Positions 1 through 10,118 of a DNA stretch of 64,000 nt are shown piece by piece (positions within the stretch are counted from its first letter, which is position 1; every line of letters starts with the position of its first letter). Origin of the DNA: Cycas panzhihuaensis (lineage: Eukaryota; Cycadophyta). The notes below the pieces were generated by a model. That model did no database searches. It saw nothing but the letters and a program-made list of their open reading frames with translations, and was not told where the DNA came from. The stretch spans positions 140,499,741 through 140,563,740 of the forward strand of contig CM041465.1 in NCBI GenBank assembly GCA_023213395.1. The letters run 5' to 3'. The translations under genes and the position numbers were made by a program.

Positions 1-96
1 GCGTAAAAGTTAGAAAAACACAAAAAGGCCGAACGGCCCAAAACCGGAAAAGACATAGGGATAGATCGCTAGAGACCGACTCTCGACTATGGTCGA

Positions 97-1923
97 TTGC
101 AGGCAGTTATCGCGGTGGACAACCGCGAGAACATCGGCGTACCCATTCTGAGTAGCTTAGAGCTGTCGACGGAGGAGGACAAGGCGGTTGTGAAGAGATG
201 CGGCCTATACAAGGCCTTGAAGACCCCTCAGTACGCGTCCGATCAGAGACTCCTGGTGGACATTGTGTCGCACTGGGATAGGAGGAGGCATGTGTTTCAC
301 CTGCCTCAGATAGGGGACGTCACCATTACTCCGCAGGATGTCAGGCGGATCCTGGGGGTGCCAGCGACGGGGAGGCCCGTGAGATTGAGGGCGCTGCCTA
401 GCAGTGAGGCAGCACACACAGAGGCGGCCCAGTTCCTCACGGGGGGAGACAGATGGCAGCGGAGAGGGGCTCCTCTCCAGACGGTACTCATGTCGGGGAT
501 TCCTCGGGCGAGGAAGCGCATTTTATTATGCATTGCTCCGGATCTCCGAAATGAACTACTGTGGAGATCCTGTGAGGCTGGGTGGACGCAACACGCCGAT
601 GCGAGGCCGGTGAGAGGATGGATTGGGCTACTCTAGTTGTGGCAAACCTCGTCGCCCAACTGGATGCGATCAGAGGCTCGGGAGAGGTGGCTGTCATACA
701 AAGACATTGCTCCGATCTTGGTTCTTTGTCCACTTCGCAGCAGTGGCACCAGCCGGGGGACCGTTCCCCATATCGCGGTGGGCCCCGATGGTCCAGTGTG
801 GCGAGGCGGCTCAGAGGGACGAGGACCACCTCATGTCCGCCGGTTGCCGACGCGACATCGCCGACCTCCTCACCCCGATGCAGTTATGTGGCGGATCCAT
901 ACAGGATGGTGAGGTGGGCGAGCGATGACGCAGCAGAGGGAGGAGCACCCATCGAGGATAGTGACGACGATGGTGACGACGATGGTGACGACGGGGCTGG
1001 CCCATCACAGCCACCAGGGACTGCAGCGGGATCACCCGGAGCTGCCACAGGAGGGGCAGGCCCGTCAGGAGCTGCAGAGGCGAGCAGGGCAGGGACTGGG
1101 ACTGTGCCCGGATCGTGAGGAGATCCGGAGGAGCGAGAGTCGAGCCCGTCCCTACCGAGGATGAGGCAGAGGCAGAGGACGTGCCTGAGGATGAGGCACC
1201 GGCCACTGGCGGGGAGCCAGGAGAGGAAGATGTCGCTCGAGCAGAGGGCCCGGCAGCCGCAGCAGGTGAGACCTAACCGTTCCCTTAGTCGTTTGACATC
1301 TAGATAGAATTTTGATTTGGTTTGATTTATATCGAGGATACACACTGACGCATGGCATGTTGCCTTGGCAGGTGTAGGGGAGATCAGGAGACTGATGGAG
1401 GCGGTGGCGAGGGAGATATTCCCTCAGGTCTATGCGGAGGGGCAACCGCCCATCCAGTGTGTGATGAGCCTAGAGCAGCGGGAGCCCACAGAGAGGCATT
1501 CGCCCCGTTGGTGAGGGCGAGGGATATATGGGTCATGAGTCCCAAGAGCACGCTACATCCTGTGGACGATCGCAGCAGAGAGAGACGACGCGAGGCGCGA
1601 GAGGGATGAGGCGCGAGAGAGACGAGTCATGAGGATCGGTCCAGCTCTAGAGGCAGTGGTGGCACAAAGTGAGACAATGAGAGCAGGACCCAGCTGATAA
1701 TCATCACAGAGCGTCTTAGAACGACAGAGGAGGCACTCCGGGGAGAGCGGGATCGTATCCAGGCCCGACACGATCGCCTAGTGGCCCGAGATAGCCTCGA
1801 GGTCGGCAGAGCCGGACACACACCTGCATCGCGGCCACGACCCCGAGACGCCACGGACGAGGCAAGCGAGGCGGGCAGCTCGCGGAGGACCGTGGAGGAG
1901 CCTCGCAGGACGTGGTCCCTGTG
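97..1923 (+). pseudogene. Plant mobile domain (PMD) gene, antisense to its host retroelement, broken
   Basis: The first open stretch (97-636, no ATG, in-frame stop just upstream at 70-72) contains the PMD hallmark: a Trp, then HVFHLP, GDVTIT, DVRRILGVP and TGRPV at about residues 60-96. A later PMD block (RMDWATLV, near 612-635) continues in another reading frame, so there is at least one frameshift. Next come an acidic Asp/Gly/Pro-rich linker (about 950-1250), a 106-bp intron, a conserved-looking piece after it (RRLMEAVAREIF), and an Arg/Glu/Asp-rich probable coiled coil (about 1565-1800) ending at a TGA at 1921. PMD proteins include the MAIN/MAIL1 family, and PMD genes are known to be carried by plant transposons, including Ty3 elements. 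The role of this copy is unknown. Frameshifts and internal stops make it a pseudogene unless further introns remove them. Confidence 0.68.
1266..1371 (+). other. Spliceosomal intron in the antisense PMD gene
   Basis: The donor is CAG|GTGAG and the acceptor is TTGGCAG|GT. A CTGAC branch-site match lies at 1345-1349, 23 nt before the acceptor. The 106 bp are AT-rich between GC-rich exons. Reading through the intron meets a stop (TAA) within a few codons. Removing it joins the acidic linker in frame to a long open stretch beginning GEIRRLM and running to about 1511. That preserved frame is good evidence that the intron is or was real. Confidence 0.72.
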
Positions 1924-2599
1924 AGAGGGATCACGCAGCCGGAGGCAGGACCCCGTGATCGGGCGGCAGCAGTAGCTAGGAGATCCGCGTACACATGTAC
2001 GTTTTGCCGGAAAGCGGGCCTCGTGGGGTCATATGTAGGCTCACATGATTGTACTCCCCCTGCAAGGACCCCGGCTTCCCACACACACGATGTACTATGA
2101 CATTTTGATATATATATACATACGGGGCAATTGGAACCCCATTTTGACATGAAATGGTGTACCATGTATGGTAGAGGTAGCATGCATGATTTATTTTCGT
2201 AAATGGATAATTTTGTATGTTGTAAACGTTCATATGCTGTAAATATTTGTTTGTTTTAGAAATGCAAATGTGTAGATATGCAGATTTTTTTTGTTGTAGA
2301 TATCTTATTGAAAGTGTGCAGGTGTTTCCTTCCATGTATGGCCATATGTCTAACAGGAGCACACACATCCACCGTGAGTAGAGGCGATCGAGAGGTGTGA
2401 GGTTAGAGGATGGGGCGACATACATGTCCACGAGGGAGCATAGCGGAATGTGCAAAGGAAACGACAAGCATGGAAAAGGGGAGTAACGATACTCCACGGC
2501 CCTAATTTGGGGAATGCCCAAAATAGGAAGACAGAGGTTCCCAAGAGCTCACGGGAACGCGGGTTCCGCGGGAGGAACCGGAAGCGAAACTGAAGAAAA
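1924..2599. other. AT-rich spacer without a recognisable gene
   Basis: GC content falls sharply after about 2090. Open frames here are short and incidental. The segment lies between the PMD gene and the 85-bp repeat block and may hold the 3' untranslated part of the PMD transcript. Confidence 0.4.
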
Positions 2600-2937
2600 A
2601 TCCACCTTAAATTGCCATTCAACCCGCAGTTAGGAGGAATGGGGACAATCTAAGATGGTAGTTTAGGCTCGTTTCGGAGCAAGAATCCATCTTAAATTGC
2701 CATTCCACCCGTGGTTAGGAGGAATGGGAACAATCTAAAATGGTAGTTTAGGCTCGTTTCGGAGCACGGATCCATCTTAAATTGCCATTCCACCCGTGGT
2801 TGGGAGGAATGGGAACAATTTAAAATGGTAGTTTAGGCTCGTTATGGGCCGGATCCATCTCAAATTGCCATTCCACCCGTGGTTGGGAGGAATGGGAACA
2901 ATCTAAAATGGTAGTTTAGGCTCGTTGCGAAGCGCGA
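2600..2937. repeat. Four tandem 85-bp repeats with internal hairpin
   Basis: Copies start at 2600, 2685, 2770 and 2853 (units 85, 85, 83 and about 85 bp). Each begins ATCCAYCTTAAATTGCCATT and ends with a shared GTTTAGGCTCGTT block. Each unit has CCATTCC and GGAATGG about 14 nt apart, and the pairing extends outward imperfectly (AATTG with CAAT, CCAT with ATGG), so one unit can fold into a long stem. The block lies between the end of the protease region and the antisense PMD gene. Confidence 0.9.
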
Positions 2938-3047
2938 GGAGAGGAAGAGGTGTGCCTAGACCCCATAAAGGTAGGGGTAGTCACACGCAGGGTAGGAGAT
3001 AGGTGACGAAGAGTAGGTCCAAGATCGCTAGGTCTACCAAGAACTTG

Positions 3048-4129
3048 CTATGGTCGGAACGGATGAGTGCACAGACTTGGCACACGGCGGACCGCGTGGC
3101 AAGGTTGCATCCGAGTAGGAGTGGCTCTAGTCCGAGGTAAGGATCTAGAACGTGAAGAAGAAGTGCCTCTACGAGTGGCTCGTCGACGTGGGCGCCTACG
3201 TGAAACCGCTCGGGGAGGTCGAGGAGGTAAAATAGATGGCTGGTTTAAGACCAGCGGCTCGGGAGCCAATGTAGAATGAGGAAGAGCGGGAATATCCGAT
3301 CGAGATATTCCCCTAGGTGCTCGCGAAACCAGGGTGACACGTCGAGGAGAGGGCCCATAACCCTCGCCATCCGAATCAAAATCACTCATGGCGGCTAAGT
3401 AACCGTAACCACCTACGCCAATAGGGGCAAACCTAACTAGGTTTGGCTCATGACGTGGCATAGGACTCGACTGATGAAGGTCGGTCTCCTGAAACAAAGG
3501 TCCCACGGAAGGGGTAACCTCCTCAGGATCGCTATCTTCATCATCGAAAACAGCCTGGCAGGCTGGATGAGAGGTGTGAGACGGCATTGGCTCACGGGCG
3601 ACAACTTTAACTTGTCCTTCATGGACAAATTTAAGTTGCCCCCACTGCGTGGAGCAGACTGCTCCCATCTGGTCGAGCCATGGTCGGCCCAACAAGAGGT
3701 TGTACTCCACATCGACGTCGAGTACAAAGAACTCGATGTAAACGGTTTTCCCTCCTAAGGTGAGGGATAGGAGATCGCCCCGGAGGACTTCTCGATCCCA
3801 TCATACCCTTGGCATTTCCAAGGATGACTCAAGAGCTACTATGCCTAGCTCCTTGAGCATACGCCTGAGCATAAGCGTTAATGTAAGAGCCATTATCTAC
3901 AATGGTCCTCTTTACGATACAATCGAGTGTCAATGGTAATGACGAACGGGTAATGCAAGAGCTTCTCCCGCTTGTTGGGAGATGGGAGATCCCTAGGATC
4001 AAATGAGATGACAGGTGGCCCATGGGAGGTAGCACCTATCGCATGGATGGAAGCGTCTTGTTGGCCAAGAGCTTCAAGAAGAAGAGCACGTTGCTCGGGG
4101 CAGCTTCTCAAGACGTCCATCAAGGACAT
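3048..4129 (-). pseudogene. Retroviral-type aspartic protease region plus spacer (Tat-like)
   Basis: The pattern is that of plant Ty3 protease segments. A lead-in (ISFDPRDLP, about 4010-4040) is followed by the active-site block VDNGSYIN in a shifted frame (about 3890), then the flap/C-terminal block YNLLLGRPWLDQMGAV (near 3650-3710) with a GQLKFV tail. The usual active site is D-S/T-G; here Asn sits between Asp and Gly, as in many Tat copies. A Pro/Arg/Ser-rich stretch of about 160 residues follows, like the protease-RT spacer of Tat elements, and ends at a stop near 3048. No RT begins after it. At least one frameshift splits the domain. Confidence 0.7.
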
Positions 4130-4174
4130 TCCCGCATGGCGATGGTGTAGAGCTCGTCAACTATAGAAAAGGGT

Positions 4175-5510
4175 TTACCCTTCCACGTGGGTTGGGTAGC
4201 GCCTTCTAAAGTCGAATCGGCCAAGGCGACGGGAATAGTCTTGGGAAGCGCAGGAATCTCGGGAGGAACGGCTCCTAAGAGGATCAAGGTGAGATGTGGA
4301 TGAAGAGGCACCACGCCTCTTTAGCGGCTTGGGACCCAAGTTAAGGCATATAACCGGAGTGGTCTCAAGCAATTGGACAACCTTCTTTCCCTTGTAGCGG
4401 GATCGAAGGTGATGGAGCACGGCGGTCAGGGGAGCGCGAAGGTGAAGGTAACCTTCGCGCACCCTTCCCTCTACCATGCGAAGGGCGAGGATCGGGAGAT
4501 CCGTCCTGCCCGGTTGTTTCTTTCTTGAACATCGCGCCCCGCTCCCCATGCTTGGGGAACGGGTCTCTATGAATGGCCGATCGAGATTAGGCCTCGATGC
4601 TCGCTTAGGGGCCGAGTCGCGTGGCGGAGCATCGCGTAGGTGCTGTGCCCGCAACGCCGCATCGTCATGGAAACACTCGTGGATGGAACACCAACTCTTC
4701 TCAAGGGGAGGATCGGTCCTCCTTGCTTGAGAAGACTGGGTGTTACCCCCTTTGGGGGGCATCGCACGAGAAGTCTGCTGGACGGGTCTATGAGGGGTAG
4801 GTGATGAAGGAGGTTGGAGTTTTAACTCCTTCATCGTGCGCTCGAATGAGCGAATGGCGGAGGTAAGGGGATCTAAGGTCCTCTCAGTCGGGTGAGAGGT
4901 GGTCCTAGCGGGCTGCGAAGGTGTGGTCTCCTTCGCTGGAGGAGGCGCCTCGCGACGCTGCGAGGGCCTAGGAGGTTTCTTGAGTCCCGCCACGGATCTC
5001 AATAGCCTCCAAAGCTAAACACCTCGTGATGGCGAGTCGCATGTGGTTGCCCCATCTTGAGGACTTCCACATGCACCTCGGCGCGTGCTGACAAAGAGAT
5101 CCTCTTCAACTCCTCGTGCAATGTGGCCTTGGTGGAGTGAAGGAGGTCGTGAAAGCGTCGCACAAAGTCACGGTTCATCTCATCGTGACCTTGTTTGAGC
5201 GACAAAGCGCCTTCATTCCGCTCTCGAATGGGCGCTACGTCAAAATAGTTGACGAACTCGTCCACTAGCCGCCGGAATGAGGAGATCGAATGGGCCTAAG
5301 GCGGTAGAACCACTTGAGGGCGTCGCCTGCAAGGATCGCGGAAGAGCTTCATCAAGATGTGGTCGTAGGCCCAATAGTCAATGCACGCCATGGAAAAGTC
5401 GCACATGCTCGGTTGGGTCTGCGACGAAGTCCCATCAAATTTGGGGACTTCGGAGGGTGAGGCGCAAGTTAGTCCTCAACGCCTCAACGGACAGAGGCGT
5501 CGACCTATAG
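4175..5510 (-). pseudogene. gag remnant (Retrotrans_gag type) with degenerate zinc knuckle
   Basis: Minus-strand frames show the plant Ty3 gag pattern: DPTEHVRLFH (about 5430-5400), then after a frameshift EMNRDFVRRFHDLL (about 5190-5150), then a Pro/Ser/Arg-rich C-terminal part starting near 5002. The nucleocapsid site reads CSIHECFHDDAALRAQ, where a CCHC-type knuckle would be expected. The spacing is recognisable but the last cysteine is missing. Gag would form the virus-like particle and the knuckle would bind genomic RNA. At least two frame changes make it non-functional as it stands. Confidence 0.66.
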
Positions 5511-6762
5511 TCCACGAAAGGACGTGTCCTTGCACAGGCTAAGGGATCGACAACCCAAGAAGGAACCGGATGGGGTGTCGGTCCCATCCTCCTTGAGGAA
5601 ACACCCTTGTGGGAAGGGGGTCCGGGTAGATGTTCGGAAAGGAGGCGCGCCTCAGGCCGACGCAGCAGCAGGAGTCGCTACCGGACGCCTAAATGGGGTG
5701 AGGGACCGGGTTTGCCCATATGGGCCACCCGTAGGTGGCGCGACCCCATATGGGTGCAACGGTCCACTCCATAGGCAGGAGGTGGTTTCCCTGCCTCGCC
5801 CCAAGGTTGTGACGTGTAGCCCGGGGCACGTAAAGAGAAGGACCACCAACCGTTCGACATACGTGGGAGTGGGTCCTACATGGTCGGGCTGGCGCCAGCG
5901 AGCCTCGAGGCCTACTAGGGAACGCGCGTCGCCACGTTCGGGTGGCACGTGCGTTTGGTTTGAGCAAGGCATACTAACCCCGAGTTGAGGGAAAGATGCG
6001 CCTGGCAGGTCCCGAGGAAGTGGGACCACGACTAGAATCAGCAAACGCAACACTCGCCTTAGAGCCGGTAGACACGGCATAGGGCGTGTGTGCGGGCGGA
6101 CGTATCAACCGTCGTAGATGACGTGGGCATGGATGAGGAAGTCGCCACGCTATGTAGCATTTCAGTTAACCATCTAGGAGGCGGTTGGGCGAATCGCTCG
6201 AAAGTACTCGCTAAGCGCCTCGACCGCCGGGCGGAGGGGTATCCTCATAGCCATACGAGGTCGAAGGGACTTGAAGGTAGGGGACCTCGGTGGCTCCTCG
6301 TAAGGCTCGCCAGGTGAGGTGGCGGGTCTCACGAGTAGCCGGATCTTCCATTGCATGAGTGGAAGGCTCAAAATCTTCGGTGGAAATGGTCATCAGGGTA
6401 ATAGATGGAATCCTCGCCCTCACTGTGGATTCCGGAACGGACGAAGGGAACTCATGAGTTCCCGAAGTCATGGCATGGTAGGCCCAATCGGACGGGTAAC
6501 CTTCCATTGCCGAAACGGGGCTCGACGATGGAATGAAACGCGACGATTGGTCTTCTAACAACGGCGGCAAACCCCGCAAGCGGCGCGAGAAACGTCGCAT
6601 GCAACGCCTCCGCGAGCGTTGTTAGAAAAAGCACAAAGGAAAAGGAAGGAAAGCACTGCAAACCCGTTGGGGGTTGCCCAACTCAAAACGCAAAATGCGA
6701 GCCTACCTAAAGGCAAGAGCACCAACACGAAGGGGAAGCGGATCTAGCTCCCTTACTGGCAG
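5511..6762 (-). other. Leader between primer-binding site and gag
   Basis: This is 1.25 kb of GC-rich sequence in the position of the untranslated leader. Several overlapping open frames exist on both strands, but I recognise no domain in any of them and treat them as products of high GC content. The N-terminal part of gag may lie at the low-coordinate end. Confidence 0.4.
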
Positions 6763-6780
6763 TCCCCAGTATGGTCGCCA
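6763..6780 (-). other. Primer-binding site of the Tat-like element
   Basis: The minus strand reads TGGCGACCATACTGGGGA, one base after an LTR end of type ...TTTCA. Plant Tat/Ogre elements commonly have a TGGCGACTCN-GCTGGGGA type primer site at this place. The match is imperfect in the middle, as expected for an old copy. It fixes the right-to-left orientation of the element. Confidence 0.7.
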
Positions 6781-6781
6781 G

Positions 6782-9294
6782 TGAAACGCTCTCCACGAGG
6801 CAATGATCCAACGCCTAGCGGGAAGGACACAAAACCACAGGGCTAATAGGCTAAAGAACGAGGATCATACCGCGGACGTCCGTCTTGCGCCGGAGCGGGT
6901 ATGGACCGCAAGGTGCTGGTTGCTCTGTGTAGCCGCAGGCGAGACCCTCCTACCCTTGGATGGCCGGAAGGGGAAAAGGAATTCACGCCCGCTACTTCTC
7001 AAGGCAATGAGAAAGCGGCGAAGGGGCAACCAACCAAACGTGTCACGGTAAAATATATGCAAGAGCGGCTAAGGAGGGATCGGTCAAAGGATCTCAAATA
7101 CCATAATACGCGGTATAGCAAAGAAATGTACAAGTAAAGCAAATGCGAGTAAAAAGCAAGTACAAAATAAATAGTTATTTCTTCCCTTTTTCTTATGTTC
7201 TTTAACTACTAAAGCAAGTGTAAAGAAACGTAAGAGCACGAAAAAGAGTATGGAAGGTGAGCGGAGAATACCGGATCCGGCCGAGACGCAGGTGTTCGTC
7301 CACGGTGGCGCTTCCTCCCGCCGTCCTCCTCGTATGCGACGTCGGTTGCAAGCGGTGATGGGGATCACTTACCTCCCCGAAAGCAAATAAACACTAACTA
7401 AACTGAAACGATGAAAATAAAGCTCAAAGCGACATAAACAAAAGGGAGAACGTATTAAACAAGCGTCGACCGTGATGGGTCGACCCTATGCGCCTTTGTT
7501 CAACGCCTCGCAAGCAAATAAGCGAATACCTCCTCTCGAAAGAGGGGCTACGAGATACAAAAGATATATGTATATATGTTGCAAGTAAAGCAAACTAAGC
7601 TAAAAGGACATAGTTAAGCACTATCATGCAATAAAAGAAACAACGTCATAAGACAGGCATGCCAGGGTCATACACCACAAACGCACCCCGAATGGGGTTG
7701 AGTATAGCCTCGGGATGGCTAACTCACCCACGAGAGGCCTCCACAGAATGTAAGGGAAATGATGCTAGCATGCAACAAGAAGGATCATGGAGCAACGGGT
7801 AGCATAAGCCAAAGTAAGCACTCAACCGATTCTCCAAAGCCTCTAGCCCTATTTCTTAAGCAAAGCGGGAGATAAAGGGGAGAGGAAAAGGGACGGAACC
7901 CTTGGGGAGTAGGACGGCAATGGGGACGGAACCCCGCCTATCTCCCTCAAACCCTCGTGTAACCCTTTATGCCTTGGGTTTGCCCAAGAAATGGCGAAAG
8001 AGAAGGATGGGAGAAGAAGGATGAGTGGAAGAAAAATGGGAAACTAAGCCTATCCTTGGGTAACACTCTAATAGGCCACAAATACTATGGTTCCTTGCAT
8101 CAAATGGCTAAGGGGAAACCAAGAGAATACATATACAAAAGGAAGCAAAGAGTTGCAAGTAAAATGATACAAAAAGCAAGCAAAAACACTTAAGAAATGA
8201 CACCAAATACCTCTAATGGTGAGAAATGAGAGCATGTAGGTCCTTGGCACTTGGAGCAGTGGTCCAAGAGATGCCTATGAGGTGATGTTGCATGCCTCTT
8301 GCAAGAGTAAGAGATGGTAGAGCCTCATGCAAGAAAATGAGATGGAAATGGCTCAGCAACGATCTTTCTTGGTGCAAAATCCTCTTGGGAGCTTTCAATG
8401 TGTGTGAAGAGGAGGGATGCTTGTATTGGAGTCTGAGGGGGCGTGAATGGCCTGTATCTCCAAAGAATAGCAGACCCTTCATGCCTCTGTCCCACAGCTG
8501 TAGCAAGATGTCTCTTATCACTGTTTTTGTTCTTTGTCTCTTTGTGAAGAAAATGCTCTAGGAAAGTTGAAAAGTGAGGTGAATAATGAAGCCAATGAAT
8601 GAAAAATGGTTTTATGTCTTGAGTGAAGCAGTGAACGTTGGGGCCCCTGCGCCTCAACTGTTAGAGCCACGCAGACGCGAAAAATCGCGCCATCGTCGCG
8701 TGGTTTCTCTTTTTTAAATTTTAAGCAGCATCTGCGATAAACTTAGCAGCATCGCCAGCTTTATCATGCAGACGACCGGTACCGCCTGAACTCCGCGCAT
8801 CTGCTTAATTTGCAGACGGAACCGAAACCCAAAAATGTAAAATTAAAGTAAGAAATCGGTCTTTAAGGTAAAATCATAAGTTAAACTCAAAATACATTAG
8901 TCAAGAGCGGTTTTAGGTCATGGGCATGTGCTCAAACGGTGCAAAAGACCTAACTAAGGGTTAAACCAGCTTAGAAAGGGTTTGCAACATAAGCATGCGG
9001 TAACACGCATAAACAGCCAAAAGCATCCCGAAAGACCATGGAGACGTCGTGGGTGGTTGTACGCCATACGGGTGTCGCATTCACGATGAATGCCCCCGTG
9101 AGTCGTCATAGGCTAAAAGGTGCCGTTAGGCACATGCATAATGAACAAGTAATCAAACAGGTGCATATGGACAGGCACATGTCAATCAAACCATTCCCAC
9201 CATCGCAACGATCATAAGTAAGCAAAGTAAAGGCATATACCTGCACAAACCTGTGTCGATGTGTCGCAAGTCCATTCCCGATAGCCGGGAAACA
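6782..9294 (-). repeat. Long 5' LTR (2.5 kb) of the Tat-like element
   Basis: On the plus strand it starts TGAAACGCTC at 6782 and ends CCGGGAAACA at 9294, so it has TG...CA ends. Its limits were set by comparison with a second copy at 23523-26073, which has the same ends, nearly the same length (2551 against 2513 bp) and a 5-bp target duplication. The two are diverged overall but share blocks in the same order, for example near 7690-7740, 7890-7910, 8950-8990 and 9045-9115. No conserved protein is encoded inside; open frames here are incidental. Confidence 0.85.
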
Positions 9295-9839
9295 GCCTTG
9301 AATACAGAATTTTGAGCATAAGGAAAGTACATATCAACAAAAATATACGTAAAAATTGGAAATCTGCAAATCTTTTGAAAATAGAGTTTCTTCTAGCTTC
9401 CGGATAGCGAGAAGCACTCACTCAATCATTACAGTTCTCGCAACACTGTCCACATCGACATGCGAAGGAAGCAATCAAACAGGAATTGGATCTGCACAAA
9501 GAATTTGGTGGACTTTCACCTGCATGCAATATTATTGTGGCACCACATGTGGCGAAAACGTCCACTAAGCAGTATCAACAGGCTTCAAACAGCCACAAAA
9601 CTTCAAAACAGGCTTGAAAACAGCCTCTCATCACCATCAAAATAGTCCTTCAAAACTTGATATCAGTCCCATAACAAAATATGCATCAGATATAACTTGA
9701 AATGATCTTCAACTTAACGAAGTCACGAAACAGGCACATCAAAAAATTTACAAGACTTGAAAGCTCAAAAAATAGAAATGACATGTACTAGGATTTGCAA
9801 GAAAGGCCTCCAAGGGTTGAACCTTGGGCTCTGATACCA
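9295..9839 (-). mobile_element. Internal remnant and primer site of a minus-strand copia element
   Basis: The minus-strand primer site TGGTATCAGAGC is perfect at 9839-9828 and is complementary to the initiator tRNA-Met 3' end, as in most plant Ty1/copia. It abuts the LTR at 9840. Only about 530 bp of leader remain before the Tat-like LTR begins at 9294, and I see no gag motif there. The rest of the element, if present, would lie beyond the left edge of the window. Confidence 0.7.
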
Positions 9840-10118
9840 TGTTAGGATTAGTAATTTGACAAGCACATCAAACCCTAATGGTGAGCAACAAAAGATGAAG
9901 TATGCACAGAATAGACACCATGTTGGAGAATTGGCCAAAACTCAATTATGAACAAGTAAGAGTACATACTTATAGTACAACCTCACCACTAGAGAAAGAA
10001 CCCCATTGGACTACTTAGAGGTGGCACATATATCAAGGTGGCCCACAACTCTAATACAATATACAAAAGATAGAGAGAGTTTACATAGGGCTAATGGAAT
10101 TGAGTATTACACCCAACA
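9840..10118 (-). repeat. 279-bp copia LTR (5' LTR of minus-strand element)
   Basis: On the plus strand it starts TGTTAGGATT beside the primer site and ends CACCCAACA at 10118, giving TG...CA ends and the inverted termini TGTT/AACA. Directly after it, at 10119, a Tat polyprotein reading begins in mid-domain, so the copia element inserted into that Tat pol. No second copy of this LTR is visible in the window. Confidence 0.8.

Larger units (their letters stand above)
1..9294 (-). mobile_element. Tat-like Ty3/gypsy element with gag-pro, no visible pol, and an antisense PMD gene
   Basis: Read on the minus strand, the order is 5' LTR (9294-6782), primer-binding site (6780-6763), leader, gag (about 5510-4175), aspartic protease with a long spacer (about 4129-3048), four 85-bp tandem repeats (2937-2600), an AT-rich segment, and a plus-strand PMD gene (97-1923). 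The far LTR must lie left of the window. Tat/Ogre elements normally carry RT, RNase H and integrase directly after protease. I find none of their motifs between 3048 and 1 on either strand, so this looks non-autonomous. Gag and protease are frameshifted and have lost key residues. The element is GC-rich compared with the AT-rich DNA to its right. It appears to have inserted into the internal region of the copia remnant at 9295-9839, but the matching flank lies outside the window. Confidence 0.72.

Noticed and set aside
205-1445. Many overlapping open frames on both strands in the first 7 kb
   Set aside because: High GC content leaves few stops. Apart from the PMD, gag and protease frames none shows a conserved domain, and they overlap the recognised genes.
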